The notes below the pieces were generated by a model that made no database searches, was not told the DNA's origin, and saw only the letters and a list, made by a program, of their open reading frames with translations. From Wurfbainia villosa (lineage: Eukaryota; Streptophyta; Magnoliopsida; Zingiberales; Zingiberaceae), in contig CM045989.1 of assembly GCA_025175895.1 (NCBI GenBank), positions 124,943,272 to 125,007,271 of the forward strand: a DNA stretch of 64,000 nucleotides, read 5' to 3'. Shown in pieces: positions 11,592 through 20,918 of this stretch. How positions within the stretch are numbered: the first letter of the stretch is position 1; every line of letters begins with the position of its first letter. Position numbers and translations under genes: made by a program.

Positions 11592-13208
11592 TTATCCCCT
11601 AGCAATTAGGCATTTATAGGCCTTTTCATTTTTCTTTTCTTTGTATCCTAGGCCTTTCTTATTGAAGCTAGCTCTTTGGCTCCCTATGATCATGTTCAAG
11701 GTGTTTGAGCCAATTGTAAACTTTTCTAGGGCTTTGGTTAAATAATCTACTTTCTCTCTTAAAACCCTATTTTCATCCATGCATGCATCACTAACATTAA
11801 ATGGCATATATTTATCATGTGAACATGCATCATCATCATTATCATTAAAACATGTTTTTTCTAATTTTTGCTCTAATTCCTTAATTTGTTCAAGCATGCA
11901 TTTGTTTTTCTTCTTTGCTCTAAATAAATCCCTAGTTAAGCTAGAAACCATGGAAACTATTTTCTTAGGAGTTAAATTTGTTACCATAGTTTCCATGTCC
12001 TCTTCTTCTTCTTCGGATGAGGAGGATGTAGAGGCTCCCCCTTCACTTGAGCTCTCTCCACTTGAGCTTGATTCTTCATTTTCGGTGGAGGAGCAATCCA
12101 AGTCATCGAAAGCCATCAATGCAAGGTTGGTGACAAATGCATTTTCTTCCTCGGATGATGATGAAGATGAGGAGGAAGGGTCATCCCATGTCTTGGCCTT
12201 GAATGCTTTGGCCTTCCCCTTTTCCTTTGCCTTCTTTTCTTCTTCCTTTTTCTTGTTCCCCTTTTTCTTCTTCTTTTCTTCCTTCTTTTTCTTTTCTTCC
12301 TTGCTCTTGTTTAGGAGGGGACAATTATCCCTTATGTGTCCCTCTCCTTGGCAATTGTAGCAAATGATTTTCCCCCTTTGTCTTCTATTCCTATCATTAG
12401 ATTTATTAAATCTAAAACCTTTTAAAGCATGTCTTACCCTCCTTACCATATACGCTTCTTCCGTGCTATCCATGGAGGAGGAGGAAGAGGCTTCATCATC
12501 GGAGGAGGAGGAGATCTCTATCTTCTTCTTCCCCTTGTTTGCCATCAAAGCTACTCCTCTTGAAGGTTGGATTCTTGGCTCTTCTTGTATTCCTTCAAGC
12601 CTTGTTTCGTGGAGCTCCATTGTTGAGAAGAATTTCTCCAAGGTGCTTACTTCTAAGTTCTTGGAGATATAAAATGAGTCCGCCATGGAGCTCCACTTTG
12701 AGGATCGGGGAAAGGCATCTATGGCCTTCATTACCATATCCCGATTGGAGAGCTTTTCTCCTACACTTGTTAGCCCAATTAAAATTTCTTTAAATCTAGA
12801 ATGCAAAGAAGTTACCTTTTCTCCCTTCTCTAATTTTATGTTGGATAGTTGGGAGCGGAGAAGGTCTCTCCTTGCAAGTTTGGCTTCCGAGGTGCCTTCA
12901 TGAAGCTCCACTAGCTTCTCCCACATCTCCTTTGCACTAGAACACTCCCCTATCCTATTTACTTCTTGTTGAGGGAGCACATTGTAGAGGTGGTGTTTGG
13001 CCTTTGAATTTGCCAAATACTCCTCTCTTTGTCTTTTGCTCCATCTCGATTTTTCCAATGGCTCCCCATCTTCGTTCCTAGGCAACACAAAACCGTTTTC
13101 CATTATTAAAAGGATTTCTAAGTCGGTTTCGAAGAATACCTCCATTCGCTTCTTCCACCAAGAGAATTTGCCGTCGAACTTCGGTGGGTGGATGTTGGAG
13201 CCGGCCAT
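11592..13208 (-). CDS. Intact Copia-type Gag of element Q
   Basis: This 538-aa Gag nucleocapsid-type polyprotein forms retrotransposon particles and binds RNA in the cytoplasm. The start (13208) lies ~49 bp after the primer site. Seen in order: an N-terminal 'PPKFDGKFSWWKKRM' motif typical of Copia Gag (residues 8-22); a UBN2-like capsid region (about 60-205); a Ser/Asp-rich linker (232-250); one CCHC zinc knuckle, CYNCQGEGHIRDNC (283-296); a lysine-rich tract (303-345); a Ser/Glu-rich acidic tract (348-410); and a predicted coiled coil (about 420-450) with a second helical segment to residue 490. There is no frameshift or stop, although the element sits inside old, decayed elements. No pol follows, so protease and reverse transcriptase must come from another element. 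An opposite-strand reading frame (11779-12360) is a shadow of the acidic repeats. Confidence 0.93.
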   Translation of the reverse strand: MAGSNIHPPKFDGKFSWWKKRMEVFFETDLEILLIMENGFVLPRNEDGEPLEKSRWSKRQREEYLANSKAKHHLYNVLPQQEVNRIGECSSAKEMWEKLVELHEGTSEAKLARRDLLRSQLSNIKLEKGEKVTSLHSRFKEILIGLTSVGEKLSNRDMVMKAIDAFPRSSKWSSMADSFYISKNLEVSTLEKFFSTMELHETRLEGIQEEPRIQPSRGVALMANKGKKKIEISSSSDDEASSSSSMDSTEEAYMVRRVRHALKGFRFNKSNDRNRRQRGKIICYNCQGEGHIRDNCPLLNKSKEEKKKKEEKKKKKGNKKKEEEKKAKEKGKAKAFKAKTWDDPSSSSSSSSEEENAFVTNLALMAFDDLDCSSTENEESSSSGESSSEGGASTSSSSEEEEEDMETMVTNLTPKKIVSMVSSLTRDLFRAKKKNKCMLEQIKELEQKLEKTCFNDNDDDACSHDKYMPFNVSDACMDENRVLREKVDYLTKALEKFTIGSNTLNMIIGSQRASFNKKGLGYKEKKNEKAYKCLIARG

Positions 13209-13256
13209 TTTGAATGTTGCTTGTTGTGGCGGTTAGTCCTCGACAAGCTTTCCTTG

Positions 13257-13268
13257 GCTCTGATACCA
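13257..13268 (-). other. Element Q primer-binding site (tRNA-iMet)
   Basis: The plus strand reads GCTCTGATACCA; on the minus strand this is TGGTATCAGAGC, two bases inside the 5' LTR (13271-14462). Perfect match to initiator Met tRNA. Confidence 0.9.
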
Positions 13269-13270
13269 CT

Positions 13271-14462
13271 TGTTGGGGATCGGGACGGCCGGCTAGAAGG
13301 GGGTGAATAGCCCTCTTACAATGGATGTCGTAAATTGCTCGTCTACAAAAGATTAGCGCAAGCGGAATATACAAATACAAATAGACAAAGCAAAAGATAA
13401 ACAATAAAACAAACGCTAACACGATGGTATAACGTGGTTCACGGCTACGCCGCTAATCCATGACCCGATTCGTCCTCAGTGAATCACTCTACAATCTATC
13501 CACTAGATCTCTCCTTTGCACAAAGCTAGGTGGAGGTAACCTCTTTACACAAAAACACTCCTCTTACAAATATAATGGAAATAAGCTCAAGTAAGAGGAT
13601 GGAAAGCTTTAGGGAACTTTGGGAGAGTATTAGAGCATAAGCATTAGCCTCCCAAAGCCCCATCCCCTTCCTTTTTATAGAGGAAGAGGGTTTCTTCCCG
13701 TTGACACAGGAGCAGTCGACTGATGCCCTCGATCAGTCGACTGGTTCTGTAGTCGTTGCCCAATAACGGCCGCTTTCCACGTTGGCATCAGTCGACTGAT
13801 GGCACCCATCAGTCGACTGATGTCAATCAGTCGAGTGCTCCGCGAGATCGACTCCATTCTGTGCCCGTGCACAGTGTCATCAGTCGACTGCCGTCCCTTG
13901 GCAGTCGACTGATCAAGCCATCAGTCGACTGATCAACTTGATTCAGCTGACTTAAACCAGTCGATCGAACCATCGACTCAGAGCAGTCGACTGTCATGAC
14001 ATGGCAGTCGACTGGTGTCGGGAAATCCCATCCGACACTTAGCCAAATGGCCAAGTTCCACCTAAGAGCTACCCCTTCCCGGGTTACATTCGCTCACTCT
14101 CATCTCTCGGAGTCCCTCGCCTTCGAAGTTCTCTTCGTTCGCGGCCACGTCCCTCGGCAACATCAGGCGTACGGCTCTGCAATGCTTCTTCGTGTCTCTT
14201 GCCTCGAAGTCTACTTCCTCCGGCTTCACTCCAAGCTCCTCGTTCGGCGGTCCCTCGGATGCTTCAAGCGCACGGCTTCCGCAAAGCTATCCTTCACTGA
14301 CTCAAGGCCCGAGTCATGAGATGTGAAACTCGTCATGGCTCCATGTGCGAATTACTAAGTCCTGCATGACTTCAACGCACATATCAAATCAACATAACAA
14401 ACTAACTTAAACCCTTTGTCACACACATCAAAACCTAATCATGGCAAGAGATTGCCCTAACA
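13271..14462 (-). repeat. Element Q 5' LTR
   Basis: This 1192-bp LTR drives gag on the minus strand. U3 has at least nine perfect CAGTCGACTG palindromes (13713-14017), then the TATA box CTATAAAAAG on the minus strand (13672-13681). U5 ends with a C-run near the tip (plus strand GGGGGTGAATAG around 13300). Confidence 0.88.
13713..14017 (-). promoter_or_regulatory. CAGTCGACTG palindrome array, Q 5' LTR
   Basis: At least nine exact 10-bp palindromes occur in ~300 bp, starting ~30 bp upstream of the TATA box of the gag-driving LTR. This is the best-preserved array in the window and sits on the only intact gag promoter. Regulatory function is inferred from position and repetition. Confidence 0.65.
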
Positions 14463-14467
14463 GTAAT

Positions 14468-14792
14468 GTCATCTTACCATAGTGTTCCATTTGACTGTGG
14501 AACCACCTCTAGGTCTAGGAAAACCAAGGCCACAAGGGAAGTCATTCCTAGAGTTGACCATGGTAGATGTTTAGTGGCTAAGGTTTCAAAGAAACCTAAG
14601 AAAACTACAAAGAAAGTTACAAGGGAAGTCATCCCTAAAGTTGACCTAGACAAGACCAAAATGACCAAGACTTCTAAGTCTAGAAGGGTCATTAGGAAGG
14701 TATCTAGGGAAGTCATCCTTAGTGAATACCTTGTTAATCCAAGGAACTCCAATAGGTTTTGGGTTCCTAAGAGTGTGATTCTTTCACGCTAG
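14468..14792 (+). pseudogene. Element P gag, C-terminal part
   Basis: This is the continuation of P's gag beyond the Q insertion. A basic, repeat-like segment with 'REVIP..VD' motifs recurs three to four times about every 30 residues (near 14538, 14619 and 14706). It ends with 'RFWVPKSVILSR' and a stop at 14790. The minus-strand sister H has the same segment at 22140-22390. In autonomous Copia elements pol would follow; here non-coding DNA follows. Confidence 0.72.
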
Positions 14793-16037
14793 ATGGGTTA
14801 GATTGTGTCAACCCTAAATGAATGTGTAGTTAACCTAACCATGGTAGTGTTGACACTCTAGGACATTTTCAAGGTTATGTGATAGCTTGGAAATAAGATT
14901 ATAATTTATCCTAAAAGATTTTATGATGTGCCAATAGAAAGTATAAAGTTTGAAAAAAAATGATCAAAATTGACACAAATATATTAGAAGGCCATAGTAT
15001 GTTATTTTTGGATTTTTGGCACACTTGAGAGATTTAGTTCGTTATGGCAAAATTGTATAATCTTAGAAAATGACAATTAAAATTAAAATTTAGGTATTTG
15101 TATACCTTTGAATTATTTATTTCTCATGTTTTGTTTGTCATATGTCATGTCATGGCATCATGCTCATATTATTATTTTATAATGTCATGATAATACTTAG
15201 GTTAATTATGTCATGCTTATACTTTGGATTATTTTTATGCCATTACATAATACATCATTGGCACATGCTTAATTAATGCACATTATTTATGCCATGATCA
15301 TATTCATGCATTTAGGATAATAAAATTGAACTTAAGGACAATACATTGATTTGAAGTCCCAAGATAAGGGAATCAAATCGAATATGCCTAGATATATGCA
15401 TAAACTCTTAGATTTAGGGAACAAAATCCACATCTCACAAAAATTATAAGGATGACTTGTGTATATTAATACACCCTAGACACATGTGAGATGTTAGGAA
15501 ATGAGTTAAGTTCATATACTTATATAGTATATCTATATGATCTCTAACTCTTTCAATCATAAGTATAAATCATGAGAAAAACTAATATACAAGTCATGTA
15601 CATCTAGCTCATAGACCATGATTGAAATTAAGGTTTTGAAAAAATTTTAAAATTATTTTAGAAAATCTTGGTGAAGTCTATCTTTTGATAGCAATCACCA
15701 TTGATCATATTGACACAAAGTTAGATAAACATTGAAATGTTTCAATGGTTTTGAACTTTGTATCAATCTTGCAAATTTATGGATATTTTATTATAAAACT
15801 ATTTTTCACCCATTGAATTTCATGTAAGTAATGTACGTATGAAGTTTCATAATTTTTAAAATTACATATAATTACTTATGAAATTCTAAAATTTGATTCT
15901 GAAAATTAGTTTCTATATTTTGTAGATATCAGTCGACTTATTTCTGATTTAAACGACTATCGTGTCTGATATTGGTTGAACAAGATTTGTTTGACTAGTT
16001 ATCAACACCTCTAGGTACCCTAACATCTCGTAACCAG
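14793..16037 (+). other. Element P 3' non-coding module
   Basis: This stretch holds no pol domain. It is the inverted counterpart of H 4830-5870 and shares with Q the CATGA-rich tract (15130-15330), the stem at 15430-15494 and a CAGTCGACT copy (15931). The region then runs into the SINE that marks the rearranged 3' LTR. Confidence 0.7.
15430..15494 (+). other. Conserved stem-loop in P 3' module
   Basis: ACATCTCACA and TGTGAGATGT form a perfect 10-bp stem. The loop sequence differs from H and Q while the stem is kept. Confidence 0.55.
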
Positions 16038-16223
16038 GATCACTTGGTTACCAGGATTCATAAACTTTAATACTTAGCCTGGAGGTCTAGAGTTCGAATC
16101 CTGGGGAAGGCAAAAACCCACTTCCAGGGGTGGGAAGTCCAGGTGGGTAACGACGGGCCAACAGGGGCGATGGTCGTCGACCAATAGGGGTCGTCGAATT
16201 CCGCCAATAGGGGCACGGTCGTT
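16038..16223 (+). mobile_element. tRNA-like SINE, copy 1
   Basis: This ~186-bp unit shows pol III-type internal promoter elements: an A-box-like TGGTTACCAGG at 16045-16055 and a B box GTTCGAATCC at 16092-16101, 36 nt apart as in tRNA-derived SINEs. It ends ...CACGGTCGTT. A second copy lies at 17965-18157. Its right side joins directly to a gypsy LTR tip, apparently through a deletion with CGTT microhomology. Confidence 0.65.
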
Positions 16224-16336
16224 TAAATCTAGAAAAATTGCAAAAAGAAATCCTAAAATTCCCTAAAAATTTCCTGGATTATTTTACTTAATTCCTTGGC
16301 CATTTAATTTAATATTTTAAATTTCGATATTTAACA
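16224..16336 (-). mobile_element. Gypsy LTR tip (deleted copy)
   Basis: This is the first ~113 bp of a chromovirus LTR on the minus strand (TGTTAAATATCG at the 16336 end). It is identical in layout to 19600-19716, but the 1.4 kb LTR body present there is missing. Confidence 0.75.
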
Positions 16337-17462
16337 ACATAAGTCCAAGTGTATAGTCTTAGCGGAGAAAAGTCCAAGCATTAAGGGCTTGGCAACGGAG
16401 AAGTCCCGAATGTGCGACCTCTTGGTAAAGGAGACCTAATTAGCATAACTGATGGAAGCACTTGAAGGCTAACGCGAAGGGTGAAAAAGTCGTGGAGGAC
16501 TCGGATGGACCTTGAGGGCTTGAGGTTAATAGAGGTGACTAGAAGGCTTAGGTCTAGGCTAAGAGCGCCCCGAAGGCATGACATGTACGATGGAAGCACC
16601 TAAAGGCTAGTGCGAAGGGTTCGAGTCATGGAGGACTCGAATGGACCCTAATAGAAGTGTGAGACTGATGGAGGTGGCTAGAAGGCTTAGGTCTAGGCCA
16701 AAAGTGGTTGATCAAGTATGAAGGAATCATACTTGGGTTAAATCTCACTTTTGTGGTTTGCAGTCGATTGGTCGAGTGTTCAATACTCGGGAGCCTAGTT
16801 AACTCAGAGCGATCGATTGAGATTATGAAGTTGACCGCCAAGGCATCGCTTGATGTGCCGTGGGCAAGCCAACTAGTGGCTTGCATCGGCCGATTGGTCT
16901 CTACCGCCAATTATGGATAATCAATCGGTTATAGTGGACACAAGCATAGAATCTGTAGTCGATCGGGAAGTCGACTACTAGTAAGGGCGCTGATCGCCGA
17001 GTATATGTTGGGAAGAATCCAACGTGGATTAGTCCGTTGTGAGACAACGGTACTGTGGGCAGTCGATTGGGGTCTTTTGGCTTTCGATTGTTTGGCGAAA
17101 ATCTAGGTTGTGCGGAGGCTTAAAAGAAGCTCGCGAAGGAGGATTTCGGTAGTAATTTTTAGGCTATTTTAAGGCGAAGTATTGCTGCATTTTTGGTCTT
17201 CAAAAGTCATCCAAAGAATCAAGCAATCAAAACAATCGTTTGTAAAGTGTTCTTTACTTGTATTTACTTTTGTATTTCATTTTGGTTGTATTTTACTTTT
17301 GTAAGTGCATTGTAAGAGGTTTCTTTACCTCCAGTGTCATATGGAGGAGTTCATAGTGAGAGTAGATCACTAGAGCACCATTATGGAGTAGGAACTAGAG
17401 TTTCGAACAAAGTAAAAATCATGTGTTGTGATTGTATCATTTTTTTTTTGTATACTTGTATA
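16337..17462 (+). repeat. Element P-type 3' LTR, duplicated copy A
   Basis: This is LTR sequence matching 6330-7500, starting ~360 bp into the LTR. It nearly duplicates 19717-20918. Compared with copy B it lacks ~70 bp in the GTCGAC array and has altered palindromes (such as GCTGATCGCC for AGTTGACTGCT). Confidence 0.75.
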
Positions 17463-17956
17463 TGTAGGATCGAAAGACACTAGAGGGGGGGGGGAAGGGG
17501 AATAACATTTTTTAAAAACTTTTCTTTCTTTTCGTTTGTAAAATAGAGTTAAACGCAGTGGAAGATGCACAAAGCAAAAGACAAGGAACACGTTTTGTTT
17601 TTACTTAGTTCACAGTCGAATGACTGCTAGTCCAAGGTCCATAATCCTTGATCGCTTACGAAGGGCAATCCACTAGTTGATTTCTTTTTCGTTGGAAGTA
17701 AGAGACATGTCAATTAGAAAGATAAAAGAAGCGGTAATAAACTTACCGCTCCTTTATGAAATTAAGTATACGACGAGATAAGAAAAACAATAATCTAAAC
17801 TTATACCGACAATGGAAGAGAAAACGAAGCGCGGTTGACATTTCGCCGTGATGAGCAAAGTATGAGAGCAAGAGCGTTTGAGATCTTGGGCGTGAATTGA
17901 TTAGTTAGAGTTTGTGTTCAACCCTTCTTTTATAGACCTTCAACTTGACTTGGTTT
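17463..17956 (-). mobile_element. Truncated copy of solo Copia-type LTR
   Basis: This is the left half of the LTR seen complete at 20919-21999 (TGTAGGATCG start, G-run, minus-strand TATA CTATAAAAG near 17932). It is cut at the junction with SINE copy 2 at ATATCTAG. Confidence 0.75.
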
Positions 17957-17964
17957 ATATCTAG

Positions 17965-18157
17965 ATCCTGATCCCTTGGTTACCAGGATTCATAAACTTT
18001 AGTACTTAGCCTGGAGGTCTAGAGTTCGAATCCTGGAGAAGGCAAAAACCCACTTCCAGGGGTGGGAAGTCCAGGTGGGTAACGACGGGCCAACAGGGGC
18101 GACGGTCGTCGACCAATAGGGGTCGCCGAATTCTGCCAATAGGGGCCCGGTCGTTAC
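17965..18157 (+). mobile_element. tRNA-like SINE, copy 2
   Basis: This is nearly the same sequence as copy 1, with the B box GTTCGAATCC near 18023. ATATCTAG flanks it on both sides (17957-17964 and 18158-18165), which looks like an 8-bp target duplication. However, the left flank is Copia LTR and the right flank is gypsy LTR, so the SINE marks a duplication junction. Confidence 0.65.
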
Positions 18158-19716
18158 ATATCTAGTAGGCACAAAAAAACATACTAGGCATATAAACATG
18201 AAAATTATTGTAAGTTATCCTAACTAGCATATCAACATTTGACTATATCTAGGAGATAAGTCAAAATACTCGCCTAAACAAAATGTCCACAAGAATGAAA
18301 TCGTCACGACCGGGGACCTGCCTCGTGATCGAAACCTGCATACAGCATAACTATTGTTAAGCACTAAAATACGATCCCCTGTCAAATCGAATCCTAAGCT
18401 GATTTCGGACTTAAACCAATTAACCCAAATGCTTAATAAAACCCCGGTCAACTAGATTGATCTAGTTATCCCATTTAACTTAATCAATCCTCCATAAATA
18501 ATTACAGAACCGATCAACCTCACACCGAAATCAACAACCCATCATACATACATCTGTGCATAGTCGTTCAACACTCCAATCAAAGCCACACAGCCAACAT
18601 CCCATAATCTATCAATTTAAAGCTAATAAAAAGAGAAGATAGATCAAGCTTACCAACCCTAGAAAACTCCATCGACAGCCAATCTTTCCCCCAAATCAGA
18701 CACCCAACTCAATTTACAGCGGCTCAAACATTGTTCACAGCCGACCTTGCACAACCACCTCTAACCCTAACCGCACGACACCCACAAGCCCCCGACATCC
18801 CTTAACATCCTATTCCTCTGAAGGAAATCCACCCCGAATCAACCAACAGCAGATAAAAGAAGTTAATTCGTGTTATACCTGTGAGAAGAGCCTTCCCCCA
18901 ACAGCTTGGATCGCTGGAACACCCAATGCCAACTCCGCTGCCCTTACTTCCCGCTGGAAACCCTGTTCACCAGCACCATACCACTGCCCAATCACAGATC
19001 CAATTTGACCAAAGGAAAATCATCACTTACCTATTCTCGACGACCTACAGCAGAGCACTCCTGTGTCCTCTATTCGTCGGCGCAACACAACACCGGATCC
19101 CTTGCTCCGGCAGAGAAATCGTGCAAAGACTATACGCGGACGCCGCGGCCAGCTTCGATTACTCGCTCACCGTCGGCTCGAGCTAGAGCAGCGGTGTCGA
19201 TGGCAAAGGAAGAGGCGATCGTAAGGGTGGGCGGCGGAAAGGCGCTGCGGTGGTTGCGACGCGAGGAAGAAGCTCGACGGCGGTCAGGGGCGAGGAGCCG
19301 GCAAAGCCGTCTGCCGGCGCGATCCTGTTGCCGCGGCTGTGGTCGGCGAGCCCGTAGAGGACCGACGGATATGTGACCGCGGAGGGAGGCTGTGGCGTCG
19401 GACGGCGAAGGGGATCACGTGCCGGGGCGGCGACGGCGGTTGTCGGGAGAAGAGGGGGTCGCGCGAGGAAATAAAAAAAAGAAAATACAAAACCTAGGTT
19501 TTAGGTTAATAAAATTTATTAACCCCTAAAAATTGATATTTCAAATAAGCCCTCCAAAAGCCTATTTATTTTATCCCCGCAAATATCAAGTACGGATTCC
19601 GTTTAAATCTAGAAAAATTGCGAAAAAAATTCCTAAAATTCCCTAAAAATTTCCAGGATTATTTTACTTAATTCCTTGGCCATTTAATTTAATATTTTAA
19701 ATTTCGATATTTAACA
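18158..19716 (-). mobile_element. Gypsy chromovirus LTR fragment (minus)
   Basis: This is the 5' ~1.56 kb of a chromovirus LTR on the minus strand. The tip TGTTAAATATCG lies at 19716, followed by the AT-rich lead, a GC-rich module (19040-19450) and then blocks matching 55700-55880 of the autonomous element (GTCACGAGGCAAGTCCCCGG region). The remaining LTR and any internal region are missing. Flanking P LTR sequence resumes at 19717. Open frames in the GC-rich module (18881-19490) are not genes. Confidence 0.8.
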
Positions 19717-20142
19717 ACATAAGTCCAAGTGTATAGTCTTGGCGGTGAAAAGTCCAAGCATTAAGGGCTTGGCAACAAAGAAGTCCCGAATGTGCGACCT
19801 CTTGGTAAAGGAGACCTAATTAGCATAACTGATGGAAGCACTTGAAGGCTAACGCGAAGGGTGAAAGAGTCGTGGAGGACTCGGATGGACCTTGAGGGCT
19901 TGAGGTTAATAGAGGTGACTAGAAGGCTTAGGTCTAGGCTAAGAGCACCCCGAAGGCATGACATATACGATGGAAGCACCTGAAGGCTAGTGCGAAGGGT
20001 TCAAGTCATGGAGGACTCGAATGGACCCTAATAGAAGTGTGAGACTGATGGAGGTGGCTAGAAGGCTTAGGTCTAGGCCAAAAGTGGTTGATCAAGTATG
20101 AAGGAATCATACTTGGGTTAAATCTCACTTTTGTGGTTTGCA

Positions 20143-20440
20143 GTCGATTGGTCGAGTGTTCAATACTCGGGAGCCTAGTTAACTCAGAGCGATCGATTGG
20201 GATTATGACCAGTCGATTGGTGACTAGTCGACTGAGTCGATTGGTGACTAGTCGACTAATCGACCGGTGCAAGCCACTAGTTGACTGCCAAGGCACTGCT
20301 TGATGTGCCGTGGCAGTCAACTAGTGGCTTGCATCGGTCGATTGGTCTCGACTGCCAATTATGGATAATCAACTGGTTATAGTGGACACAAGCACAGAAT
20401 CTCTGGTAGTCGACTGGGAAGTCGACTACTAGTAAGGGCA
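20143..20440 (+). promoter_or_regulatory. CAGTCGACTG array, P 3' LTR
   Basis: Roughly ten palindromes or variants, including a local doubling of the AGTCGATTGGTGACTAGTCG unit near 20209-20258. A TATA-like CTTAAAAG follows at about 20573. Confidence 0.5.
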
Positions 20441-20918
20441 GTTGACTGCTCGAGTATATGTTGGGAAGAATTCAACGTGGATTAGTCCGTTGTGAGACAA
20501 CGGTACTGTGGGCAGTCGATTGGGGTCTTTTGGCTTTCGATTGTTTGGCGAAAATCTAGGTTGTGCGGAGGCTTAAAAGAAGCTCGCGAAGGAGGATTTC
20601 GGTAGTAATTTTTAGGCTATTTTAAGGCGAAGTATTGCTGCATTTTTGGTCTTCAAAAGTCATCCAAAGAATCAAGCAATCAAAACAATCGTTTGTAAAG
20701 TGTTCTTTACTTGTATTTACTTTTGTATTTCATTTTGGTTGTATTTTACTTTTGTAAGTGCATTGTAAGAGGTTTCTTTACCTCCAATGTCATATGGAGG
20801 AGTTCATAGTGAGAGTAGATCACTAGAGCACCATTATGGAGTAGGAACTAGAGTTTCGAACAAAGTAAAAATCGTGTGTTGTGATTGTGTCATTTTTTTT
20901 TTTGTGTATACTTGTATA

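Larger units (their letters stand above)
9021..14462 (-). mobile_element. Element Q: gag-only Copia-type (TR-GAG-like) element
   Basis: This is a complete 5442-bp element on the minus strand. LTRs of 1207 bp (9021-10227) and 1192 bp (13271-14462) have tips TGTTGG...CTAACA and are flanked by the 5-bp duplication GTAAT (9016-9020 / 14463-14467). The internal 3.0 kb holds a primer site, one intact 538-aa gag and 1.36 kb of non-coding DNA, but no protease, integrase, reverse transcriptase or RNase H. This is the architecture described for plant TR-GAG elements, which need enzymes in trans. The intact gag suggests recent or selected activity. Confidence 0.9.

Noticed and set aside
11779..12360. 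193-aa open frame opposite gag of Q
   Set aside because: It is the antisense of the Ser/Glu- and Lys-rich tracts of the intact Gag; low-complexity shadow.
13713..14017. CRISPR-like array of CAGTCGACTG
   Set aside because: Units are 10 bp, spacing is irregular, and this is plant LTR U3 sequence; no cas genes.
14793..16037. Lost Copia pol downstream of P gag
   Set aside because: The region aligns with H's 3' region and shows no IN, RT or RNase H motif in any frame.
16038..16110. tRNA gene
   Set aside because: A and B boxes are present, but no complete cloverleaf with acceptor pairing was found; it is better as a tRNA-derived SINE.
18881..19490. Open frames of 101-156 aa near 19 kb
   Set aside because: They are in the GC-rich module of a minus-strand gypsy LTR fragment, with no known domain.
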